Source: Hanleya hanleyi
Taxonomy: Eukaryota; Mollusca; Polyplacophora; Lepidopleurida; Hanleyidae
NCBI GenBank assembly: GCA_036873755.1
Contig: JAVTVY010037142.1
Span: 107,917-171,916, forward strand
Reading direction: 5' to 3'
DNA: 64,000 nt
Each line of letters opens with the position of its first letter. Position 1 is the first letter of the stretch. The position numbers and the translations under genes are program-made. The notes beneath the pieces were generated by a model. It did not search any database. It saw nothing but the letters and a program-made list of their open reading frames with translations, and was not told the DNA's origin. Of the stretch, positions 24,365 through 35,070 are shown piece by piece.

Positions 24365-25365
24365 TGCCTGTAGATGTTATCCATATGTGATAACCGTTGC
24401 AGATCGGTAGCTTAAGGGTAGTATACCACGCCTTTTCAACCCTACACCTTTCCCAGTTCTAAATCCAAACTTGAGGGGTGGGGTATGGCCCCTCGGATAT
24501 TTTTCTTATACTTCACTCTAGAGATCTAAAACTTCGCACACTTCGGGCATAGGTACTCTTCTATTGAAAGAGGCAAACATTATGTCGCATAATCATTTGG
24601 TGACGCAATAACCCAGTGAGCAGTTTATTGTCTCTTTTTTGTCCATTTTCAAATTGATTTTTTCAAATTCTGCTGGTACCACTTTGCATAGTAGATTCGA
24701 TTCATGTTCATTGAAGAGGTATTTCTATGTAGATGTTAGTCATATGTGATAACAGTTGCAGATCGGCAACTTATGGGTAGGTATAGCACACTTTCGGAAC
24801 CCTACCCCGCCCCCATTCTTAACCCAAATATGGGGGGTGGGTTATGGTTCCTCGCATATTTTTATCATTCTTGCTGCTAGAGGGCTGAAATTTTCCACAC
24901 ACTACGTTTAGGTCCTTGTTTATAAAAACCAGTAAACATAAATTAACAAAATCCCTTGAGGACGTCACTATGACGTCATAAACGCAAAATCAGTTTTTGC
25001 CGACCGTTTAGTCCATTTTCAATACATACTTCCTATTCAGTTGATGCCATTTGCCAGTGGTATTATTATGTAGTTGTTATCCATAGATTATGACCTTTGA
25101 ATTTCAGTAGCTTGTAGGATAATTATAGCTCGTTTTATGAAACCTGGCCTTATCCTTACTCCAAGCCAAACGGGGGTGACGGGGTATGGCCCACCAGATA
25201 TTTTCTTTAAATCTATGTCTAAAGAGCTAAACCATTTATACCCTATACATTTTAGTCCTATGCTATGATAAAATGCTAAATAACCTGATAAAACGTTTAA
25301 TTACATCATCGTATCTCGCCAGAGTAACACATATATACACATTATCTCTTTCATTATAAGTATGA
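24365..25365 (+). repeat. Left arm: three tandem modules
   Basis: Module starts are near 24371, 24731 and 25071. The middle module ends with GACGTCACTATGACGTCA (24961-24978), two TGACGTCA-like palindromes matched in the right arm. Confidence 0.8.
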
Positions 25366-25429
25366 GCTGGAGGTGTTATTTGCCATTTGGGGGTGAATGA
25401 GCACAGTTATATTAAAATGATAATATCCC

Positions 25430-28000
25430 ATCGATTAAAATATAGTAGGTTCATCGATGCAAAAACATGCCAAACGATGGGAGAGCGAGAGCAAATTTAA
25501 CTCATGGTAGTGTTGCGAAAAAATAAACTGTCGATCTAGTTTTACTATTTTGTGTTTGACAATTTCTACTCGACATTTCCTGTGCAAAATGTATCATGAT
25601 TGTTGAGTGTCCATCCCAAATACATACTGGCAACTTGGTAATATCTCGCCCCAGCGTGAGAACTTGAATGTGTGTTAAAAACGGAACCAGAATCTTGTTG
25701 GCGGGAGTAGAATGTCGAATATGTGGCAGGAGTAGATTGCTAACATCAGCGTGGGCGATTGAATGCACAGGCGATGTTCGTATCAAGTTTTCAACGTAGA
25801 CAAACTCAGGTTACTTTACCACCGCGGTAAGGGTACAGTCAGTGGATGGAAGAGACAAACGGATTGTATAAAATTTAACCACCAAATCCACAAAGAGTTC
25901 AAATCTGGAGACTATTCTTTTCAATTCAATATAATGCGTCTGACCGGGTTTATCAGCTGGAAATCGTTTCTAACCATAATTGCATGGTATGTGATGTAAA
26001 ATGGATACCGGTATCAACTATTGAACCAATCCAAAAATCGACAATTGTCAACAGTAATGATGAGGCTGTGTGGAGATTTTAGTATATGACTCATATGAAC
26101 GTCAAATTTCCTTGCCTAAAATACTACCTCGCTATGCCGGTGCAGAAGTTAGAGTTATTAGTGTCTTTTGAATAAGGGCTTTCCATTATTGATGCAGAAA
26201 TTCCCTGAGTGTTATACACGATAGTATCACCATCACAAATCTCTAGAACAGGTCATGAATGTGTAATTAGGGCAGGTTGGTGCGATGGTCCTGGAGTTTG
26301 AATGATGCAGGGACCATTCATCATTTATATAATAGTTTATGGTTATCTGAAGAGCTAAACCTGTCACAGACACGACATGAAAGGATTTAGCTACATTCAA
26401 CTTCCAAACAATATTTCCAAACTGCCTGGTCATCCACGTGCCTAAGTTTAAGGCAAATCGTTTCATCATAATGGCATATGGGCAGTTAGTTTGATTGGAA
26501 GTGAAATAATTTCTGAACATTGTTATCGAACTATACGTCTCTGCAGCTGACGATGTAGGCATACTCTCTGCATCAACGCTGATATTTTTCAAGTTGTTAG
26601 CAGGATATAGGATACTCCCTTTCAGCAACCATCCCAGTCGAGCAGGGTCACAGCCCGTTAGGTTTGCAGCATTTCACTATCGAGTATCGGCTTCAATCCG
26701 ATTGATGGCGGAGCCTATGATGACGTTACCACTTATGCATGGTTCCCTTAATATATTTGTTTTCATTCGGACCAAAGTTATACATCCAGGTACGAATCAC
26801 CATCGGGAATACCATGGTCTACCTTAACACTCATGAGACGAGTTGACATTCATTTAAACAGCTAATTATGGAGTTGTCTTCTTGCGCTTCTGTTGAGCTG
26901 AGATCCTGATTGACGCACACTGGCATTCCGACCTCAGCTCCGGACCCCTGTGACCTTTGATCAAAGCAAAGCGAATCACTTGATTGGCTGACAGAGAAGG
27001 CGACGTCATCAATGAATTATTTACGTTCGAAAAAGCCGTTCGCTGGGGCACTCGACTGTAGAAGAGATAGAGAGAGGGAATGGCCTGGTAGTGGGGCTGG
27101 ATTCACCATGGAATCACCTTGTTAATTTTCTGGATATTTTGCCGCCATCAGATTCATCAGTAAGTCTATCATGTGTGTTTGAGGAGATGTTGGTGGTATT
27201 GGATTTTCTGTATTTCTATCGTTTTCAATCTCTGAAAGAGGCCATTGGGCATGCATTTATGCAGCTCCCAGCAGGCAGCAGCTTTCACGGAATAATGACC
27301 AGAGGTAATAGTGGTATCAAAATCTTCAGAAAAGCTCTAGAAGGACAATGTTTATTTTAAGAAGCAAACATTGCATTTCAAATACAGACAGCTAACACAT
27401 ATGGCCATCTCTGACTATGAAACAAATTTGCAGTTGGCATCACCGAGTGGATTACCCGTTCAACACGTTTGCAGGACTAAAGCACAAAATTTGCTGGGAT
27501 ACCACGTTGACCAACCTGGATTAGCAAACAATCGGTGGCCAAGATGGAAAGAATAGGTAACGTCTTAAAAACGATGCAAATTCTAAGGTGACCAACATGA
27601 GCTCATCATAAAGGGTGACCATATGTTGTAGCATTTGCAAATTGAGAAAGTATTTGCACTCATCAAGGTTAATTGCAATTATAACAAAAGTCTGGAGGCC
27701 GAATATGGTAGATTAAGAGGAAAATTCCATTTCGTTAGTTTCACACTAATAATGACAGAAGAACAAAATATGGTGGGAAGATACGGATAGGAAAGACGAT
27801 TGGTAATCACGTTGAGAATCAATGGAAATGTCGCAATATCTTGGAATATGTCCTTGTCCTTCTCCATGTCTTCCGTACGGTCACTGTTTGGCCGCTTACG
27901 CTCTTCAAATAAACATAACAGGATTTACCACTTCATTTGGTTCAAGTAAAAATGAGAAAATAAAATAGCCCCCAAATTATCATCATTATTATTCAGTCGC
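25430..28000. other. Centre of the foldback-like element
   Basis: Frames 26233-26628 (-, 131 codons), 26594-26827 (+) and 27091-27360 (+) lack known domains. 26930-27030 groups a perfect palindrome CTTTGATCAAAG, an inverted CCAAT box (GATTGGCT) and CGACGTCA, which is promoter-like but unproven. Confidence 0.4.
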
Positions 28001-28014
28001 GGTGACGTCATCAC

Positions 28015-28976
28015 ATCACCAGATGAAGGTTTCAATAGATGCTTCAATAAAAAAAAGGGCATGGAGGTACAGGTTGGTACTTTTCAGCTATCTAACCATA
28101 ATGGAAATATCGGAAGGACCATACCCTACCTGCAAACTTGGGTTGAAAACACAGAAAGAAGTAGGGTCCGAAAAATGTGCTATAACAACCCATAAACTAC
28201 CGATATACAACGGCTCTCTTAGAAAAAAATGAACCGAATCTTTTACCTCAAGATTTACCAGCAAAGTTTTTTCGAAAAATTTAAAAATAAATTATTACTC
28301 ATGTTATGACGTCACTTTGACGTCATCAAAATTATCATTTCAAACCCCCTTAACTTGTTTACAGAAGGCGAATACCTCATATGCAGAAGGTGAACAGTTG
28401 TAGCTCTCTAGCAACAGGAATAATTCAAATATCCAAGAAATCATACCCCACCCCCCAAATGTGGGTGCCAAATGTGATGGGGGGGAGGGTTCAGAAAGTG
28501 TACCATAACTACCACTACGTTACTGACCTGCAAGTGTTAGCACATATGGGCAAATCTACATACAAATACCTCTGCAAAGAGCATTTACCAAAGTTGATAC
28601 GTCACATGGTGCCAGCAGAATCGAAAAAACCAATTGGAAAAGCAACCGAAATTTCAACAATAAATGCTGCCACTATGACATTATACAACGGTAATATTAA
28701 GGTATGTTAACTTGTGCTAATAGACCAGGCCCTGCCCACAAAGTATGTGAAGTTTAAGCTCTTCAGCGACAGAAATAACTAATATATCCGATGAACCATT
28801 CCCCTGCTCCCATTCTTTGAGTTCGAAATACGAGCAGGGGTGGGGTTAAGAAAGCGTGTTTTGCTACCGTTAAGCTATCGATCTGCAACGGTTATCACAT
28901 ATGGACAACATCTACATACATGTAGCTCTTCGAAAAACATTACTAGAATTTGCCACCTCGAGTGGTACCGATCTGT
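28015..28976 (-). repeat. Right arm: three modules in reverse
   Basis: Reading the minus strand, 'GATAACCGTTGCAGATCG' lies at about 28880-28897. Equivalents follow near 28530 and 28200. The paired CRE-like sequence TGACGTCAC-TT-TGACGTCA is at 28307-28325. Confidence 0.75.
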
Positions 28977-29021
28977 GAAATTTGGGGTCTTGGCCCATAT
29001 ATCAGGCGAACACTAACCACC

Positions 29022-29243
29022 GGATCACAGGCCCGCAAAACAAGAGTTTTTGGGGGTGTGGGCGGTGGTATTAGGGTGAAGTGTCGAAATATGGGGTCTC
29101 TATATATAACCCCATGCTTTATATAAATATGTTGATTTATATAAAGCATGGCGTTATTATATAGAGACCCCATATTTCGACACTTCACCCTAATACCACC
29201 GCCCACACCCCCCAAAAAGTCTTGTTTTGCGGGCCTGTGCACC
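29022..29243. repeat. Long near-perfect palindrome (~108-bp arms)
   Basis: The arms meet at a 6-nt loop (29129-29134). The inner stem is CATGCTTTATATAAAT against its exact complement. The outer parts include 'GGGTGAAGTGTCGAAATATG', 'GTGGGCGGTGGTATTAG' and 'CAGGCCCGCAAAACAAG', each mirrored on the other arm with only a few indels. Two opposed reading frames (28943-29242 and 29148-29339) share peptides solely because of this symmetry. It may be a hairpin-type MITE or produce a long double-stranded RNA. It lies just outside the foldback-like element. Confidence 0.93.
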
Positions 29244-29244
29244 G

Positions 29245-31600
29245 GATATAGGACAAATCATTACTACCGATGCATGCATGGGTGTGTTGTTTATTTTTTT
29301 GCTCACGTCACAAACACAAAGCAGCCGCCCAAATTGTGACGGTTGCTAATACACCGATATACGCACGAAGATTATTATTATCCACTGTTTATGCAGGGTA
29401 TCGTTTAGTTGTAGCTGTTTGAAAAAATCTTTATATGTTATCCTACACCAGCTCATCCAAAAAACTGCCTGGAAGGAGGAAGGATCTGACAAGAAAATAG
29501 CAATTTGCACAAGTAGCTCTTCGAACCGGTACCATAAACATATAGTGATTTATTTGCCTCGACTTTTGAATGTCAATAAATTGTGGAAGAATTGCGTCAA
29601 GTTCGAAATTTTATGCATTACTCGAGTTAATTGGGGGGGGGGGGTAGTTTAATGTCACACTCAAGGTTATTTCACTCGTATGGTGACAATCAGTTTGGTT
29701 GTTGGAGGAAGCCGGAGTACCAGAGACACCGCCCGTCGGCGCGAGTTATTTTGGAAGCAGTTGTAGATTCATAAACAAACTAACCAGACTGTTCAATATA
29801 TGAGACTTGTTCGAAATATAAGAGAGACAGCTGACAGAAAAGCTTCGCCAAACAGCGCTCCGAGGAAGAAGGAAAGTAGTAAACCGCGCTAGCCTAACTG
29901 CAGTGAAATAACTAAATGTATTGAACTGTAATGAAATATCACGTTTACGAGTGAGAAAAATCCTTACATTTCACTGGTGCATCAATATAAGTTATTGATA
30001 TCATTATTATCATATTTTATTATGACATTATTTTTATACATTGATGAATTTCATCCGGAGCGACATTGCGTTCCAGTATCAAACTTCTGATATTTCTATG
30101 TTATTTTGTGGTTATGATATCGGCTCAAACTAGTACTGTACTTTGCTATATGTATCATTCAACAATTAAACTCAGGACAAAACATTATCTGAACTTTGGG
30201 CAGGGTTGATCGTGTTCTATGACCTGACTTAAGGGTTTATAACCGGCATAGAAATATTTATTGTGTACTAATTTACGACTGGGACGTCTTTCATACCGAG
30301 TCAAAGCCTTGAAGCAATTGAAGGGCTCTGACGAGACAATGCAACGATTTGCAAGCAGTCGAGAGCTTTTAACGATGTATAAAAGATGTCCCAGTGGTAA
30401 CCGATTCGATTCTAACCAGAAATTATATTGAAATGGAGAAATAAAACAACAAGGCTGTGTCTCGAAACGGTTTCCTTGTAGGTGAGGCTGTTACTTTCAC
30501 ATCCCACCACAATAACAGTGTTGACTGGCTTGCAATTGCAGCCGTTTATCTATTTACCTTTGTGAGCCAACGAGTGCATGCGACAGTTGCATGAGTCACG
30601 ACAGTCCTACAGAATGGAAAACATTCCTAAAGAGATGACTGGATTTCTATGGTAGTTTTACGACAAAACATGCGTCTATGTCCTTTCCGGAGTAACAAGG
30701 AAATATTTGTAATAAGATGGCACAGCTGACGAAATTACGGTGACCTACATGGCTCGTGAAACCATGAGCACCTTGAGATATTTCACTGTACGGTCATCAT
30801 GAACGTTGTATGCACAGACCGGACAATTTGTGGACAAAAGTCGGTTGGAAATGAAATAAGATAAATTGATGGGGGTTTTTTTCGCAGGATACGCGCGCCA
30901 AAGTCATCAATGCGTAGAGCGCTGTGTCCATTAAATTAACATTAGACCAGACGTGAAGTGAGGTTTTTTTACAGACGTTCTCTGTAACTTGTTTCTCTGT
31001 GAATGTGCCTTGCTCTGATGTTGTGAATACAGCACCAAGATATGACACATAACAAATTGGTCTCATACAAGAATGCCCTATTGCTTCCATTTATATTTCT
31101 AAAATCTGATATTTGGACCATTCAATTTCACAATAACTTCAGACAGAATGGCTTATCGCCGGTTTTGGGGATGAATTTATTCAAATTCTGTATAACTTGC
31201 CGTGTTATGACTTCACATTGAAGTATTACGATTGGTTTATTGGTTCTTTAATATTGAACAGCCTGCTGATATATCTTGATCTTCAAACTTTGAGGGACAA
31301 GCAGCCAGAGGATGCTAAGTCCCCCGCCCAAATGGCAGCAATATGTTTTAGCATTGTTGGTCTCGGGGGATATACATGAGGGAGGCAACTGCTACTTCAT
31401 GGGTGTTGGATGCGGAAGGGTCTTTCTGCCTTCTCAAGTTTTAAAATCAACTCAGAACAGTTGACTGAACGTTTTTTTGCTTCTGTAATATGGTTTCATG
31501 CAGTGAAGCTTGAAAATTATTACAACCGAGAAGCGACCCCAATTGACATCTCAAGGCATATTATCTGCAAACCAAAGAAGCTGAATGCATCCTCAACCTA
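29245..31600. other. Gene-free stretch with one SINE-like piece
   Basis: 29650-29760 is an interspersed repeat copy, listed separately. The frames 30797-31090 (-) and 31197-31379 (+) are not recognised. Confidence 0.45.
29652..29755 (+). mobile_element. Interspersed repeat, partial copy
   Basis: 'TGTCACACTCAAGGTTATTT', 'ATGGTGACAATCAGTTTGGT' and 'GGAGGAAGCCGGAGTACC' match the longer copy at 50895-51070. I recall this GGAGGAAGCCGGAGTACC-containing repeat as widespread in molluscs. Confidence 0.7.
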
Positions 31601-31604
31601 TTGT

Positions 31605-33620
31605 CTGGAAACCAAATTTTAAATTTGCCACCAGGTGTCGCCACCTGTAGGTGCAAGTGGGCGAAATGCAATCCCAAGTATCATCTCATGACATGGTGTA
31701 TCAGCATACGAACTTTGGGAAGAATCTGAAAAGGGGTTATTGCCCGGAAACCAAATTTAGATTTGCATGCACAAGTGTGCGAAACACAATCACGAGTGAC
31801 ATCTTATGGCATATGAATACCAAATTTGAGAACAATCCGATGAGCAGTTGTCAAATTATTGCCAGAAACAAATTTCATATTTTTCCACCAGGTGTCGCCA
31901 CCAGTATGCAGAAGCAGGTGAAATACAATCCCAAGGGACATATCATGGCATGGTATCTGCATACCAAATTGGAGAAAAATCTGATGAGCGAAATCAAATT
32001 TAGATTTGACATGAGGTGGTGCTACCTGTAAGCACAAGTGGGCGAAACGCAATCCCAAGCGACGTCATATGTCGTGATATATTCATACCAGATTTAAGAA
32101 GAATCTGACGAGCGGTTCTCAAGTTATTACCCGGAAACAAATCTGGTATTTCGCCACCAGGTGGCACCACCTGTAAGTAAAAGTGAGCGAAAGGCAATCC
32201 CACGCAACATCTCCTGGCATGATACATGCATGCTAAATTTGAGGCGATTCGGATGAGCAGTTCTCAAGTTAATGGCTGAAAACAAATTTTGATTTTAACA
32301 CCTGATGGCGTCACCTATAGGCGCAAGTAGGCGAAATGCAATCTCAAGCGACATCTTAGGTCATGGTATTACCCGGAGAAATTTGGGATTTCGCCACCAG
32401 GCGGCGCCACCTGTAAGTGCCAGTGAGTGAAAGGCAATAAACTAGGATATCCCATGCAAAATATCCTGGCATGGTACATGCATGCTAAATTTGAGAAGAA
32501 TCCGATGAGCATGCAGTTCTCAAGTTATTGGCCAAAAACAAATTTCAGATTTTGTCATCAGGTGGCGTCACTTTTTGAGCAGAAGTGGATAACGCAATCC
32601 CAAGTAACATCTCATGGCAAGGTACAATGTATATGCATGACTAATTTGGGAAGAATTTGGAGAGCAGTTCTCAAGTTATTGCCCGGAAACCAGATTTCGA
32701 GCAACATTTCAAAGCGTTTCAAAGTTATTGCTTGCAGCACAAAAGAACGGAAAGAACCCTAGTGGCGCCACCTACAGGCAGATCTTTCTGAAACACAATA
32801 CCAATCAACATCTTGTCACAAGGAATTCATATGCCAAATATTGAAGAAACTAGATACAGTCGATCGAATACGATTGGTGGCATGCCTTTTGCATCTTTAG
32901 TAAAGGAAACATTCATTATTTGTGAAGAAAGTAAAAACGTAAAACTTAAGAAAAACATCATTAACATGGCCCCATAAGATGCCTTGAGGGTAGGTACCCA
33001 CATACCAAATTTAAACGAATCCATTAAGGTCCAACAGTTACTGTCTGAAAATGCAATTTTACCTTGGCCGTCAGGTAGCGCCATGTGTAGTATAGGCAGA
33101 TAGGCATAGAAAATAATCCCAACCGAGATCTTGAGGCAAGATCCCTTGACATTGGAAATAGAAAATTTTAACTTGGCCTACAGGTGCCGCCACCTATGAG
33201 CAGATCGACAAGAAAAACAAACCTTCAGGTAAGGTACATGTTTACCAAACTTGGAAAGAATTCATTCAAGTGTTAAAAAGTTATAGTCCGGAAACATAAT
33301 TTTACATTTGCCCCCTGGTGGCACCACCTATATGTGGATTGGCATGAAAAACAATGCCAAACGAGAAATTGAGGCGAGGTACCTACACACCAAATTTGGA
33401 ATGAATCGGTTCAGGTTTTCAAAAGTTATTGTCTAGAAACACTTAACTTAGCTTTCAGGTGGTCCCCCTATCAACATGAAAAACATTCTCAAGGCAGATC
33501 TTAGGCAACGTACCACCACACCAAATTTGGAAAGAAACCTTAAGGTTTTTAAAAGTTATTGTCTGGAGATGCAATTTTAACTTGGCCCAAGGTGGCGCCA
33601 CCCAGAAGCGGATTGGCACG
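31605..33620. repeat. Degenerate tandem array centred on GGTGGCGCCACC
   Basis: About 14 units of roughly 110-300 bp (typically ~140), each with a variant of the palindrome CAGGTGGCGCCACCTG. I see it near 31630, 31890, 32022, 32158, 32305, 32397, 32562, 32762, 33072, 33185, 33316, 33455 and 33592, with a poor match near 31755. Units also share 'AAATGCAATCCCAAG', a 'CATGGTAC' block, 'CCAAATTTGAGAAGAATCCG' and 'TTCTCAAGTTATTGCC'. Left units are less diverged than right units. It is a non-coding satellite-like array. Confidence 0.85.
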
Positions 33621-33624
33621 AAAA

Positions 33625-34335
33625 ACAATTCCAAGCAAGATCTATAGACAAGGGACATAGTTACCAAATACAAAAACATGGGTCTGTGCCTGATAAATTG
33701 AAACCTTTTGGGGTTGCAATTATCCCAATATTGCAGATAACACACTAATTTCAGCTTCTGCCAAGATATATTGTAGATGCTCAAACACAATATATGAGGG
33801 TCGAGACGGCTACAGAGTCTACCAAAGGAGGATCAAACAAAGCAAAAGATAGTCTATTTGAAGGAAGCCCCCTTTATAAGCCTCGTCCCAAGATAATCGG
33901 TTTCACGTGTCCTTGGCTATATGTCGATATCCAGATAGACTTTTCGTGCTGTTTTGCAAAGTAAATGTACCTGCATTTGTCATTAGACTTGCTCTAACTA
34001 TTAGGACGAAATTGCTCTCCTCTGTCATCATGACAAAATTTGAACCCCACCAGCATGATATATATCCACTGTATTGAGTATGTGAACAACGGTCAGACGT
34101 AACATACTGACTTCATGAACTATTTTCTACAGTATAAATCCCTGATTGATACAGATACAGACTCGAGGCAAGTCTGTGTGAATGACAGTAGTTGTGTGAC
34201 GATCTGAGATTTACCACTCAGCGGCAGTTATGTCACATACAAAACGAAAACAAAACAAACTATGCTGAGCTTTGATCAAGCTGTGTAACACTGTGTGTAC
34301 GAAATTTGTTATTTACATAAAGTAAGCGATAGTAA
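33625..34335. other. Stretch without recognisable features
   Basis: No gene or repeat is identified. Confidence 0.4.
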
Positions 34336-34337
34336 AT

Positions 34338-34398
34338 TTGGTGTCGCATTAGACACGAACCTATTTTTTGGTGTCGCATTAGACACGAACCTATTGGA
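34338..34398. repeat. 30-bp tandem duplication upstream of the LINE
   Basis: GGTGTCGCATTAGACACGAA occurs at 34340 and 34370. Each unit contains a GTGTC/GACAC inverted pair. It lies about 0.7 kb upstream of the LINE start codon and may belong to its 5' UTR. Confidence 0.85.
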
Positions 34399-35070
34399 GT
34401 TTGCATTACAGATGGACTTCTTCTTTCTTGATGTGGGCAAGTAGCTCACATGTTGCTGAATTTGTTCAGCCGTTTTGGGTCTTGCATAATCAATAAATCC
34501 CAGAGATTAGCTATTTGCATGAAGCTTCCTTTCAAGTAATTAATTTCATGCTCCTTTGACTTCTGTCGACGTTAAAGTTGACTTTCATGCGTGTGATCAA
34601 TTTCATGCTCTGTTGATTGAGGCCGACTTTCATGTCTCGCGTTGTCGGTTACGTAATAAATTCGTGAATGAGTCTAAATGTACTAAGCTAAATGATATGG
34701 TAAAATTATCTCATATTGCTACGGATAACGAGTACCAATTATGTCACAATATATGACGATCTATTATTGATAGTACTTTTTGTTTTTGTTCATTTTTCCT
34801 TCTTGTTCTTTTTTTATGATTTTTGGTAAATATTTGTGGGATGGGAAAGTATATCTGGTATATATTGGGGGGAGGGATCCACATTTGTATTCGATTCATG
34901 AACTCTCCTTCTAAATTTAGGAAAGTTATTTGTATGTATTATGTAGTTGTGTTATGTATTTTGTTTTCCGTTTTTGTATTTTGTTGACCGCATACTAAAC
35001 TGTATCAAATGTACTATATACTATTATACTTGCAGCATTTTGATAAGCCCTTCTTTAACCCAGACCTCAA

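Larger units (their letters stand above)
24312..28976. mobile_element. Foldback-like element with ~1-kb modular inverted arms
   Basis: The left arm (about 24312-25365) reads in plus. The right arm (about 28015-28976) is its diverged inverse. The outer ends match closely: 'CCGAGGTGGCAAATTCTAGT' on the left against the complement of 'ACTAGAATTTGCCACCTCGA' on the right. Each arm has three modules of ~340-360 bp on the left and ~200-350 bp on the right. A module has a 'GTAGATGTTATCCATATGTG' block, a 'GTTGCAGATCGGTAGCTTA' block, a G-rich 'GGGGTGGGGTATGGC' block and a 'GGATATTTTT' block. Modular long inverted repeats are the hallmark of foldback elements (Drosophila FB/Galileo, sea urchin TU). No transposase was recognised in the ~2.6-kb centre, so the copy would be non-autonomous. 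Termini and target duplication are unresolved. Confidence 0.65.

Noticed and set aside
26233..26628. 131-codon minus frame in the foldback centre, considered as a transposase
   Set aside because: No DDE-type or THAP/zinc-finger pattern can be seen.
27091..27360. 89-codon plus frame after the promoter-like cluster
   Set aside because: No domain, and the apparent start context is weak. A GTAAGT near 27160 might be a donor, but no partner acceptor is evident.
28943..29339. Opposed frames sharing the same peptide
   Set aside because: The shared peptide follows from the palindrome's symmetry, not from a gene duplication.
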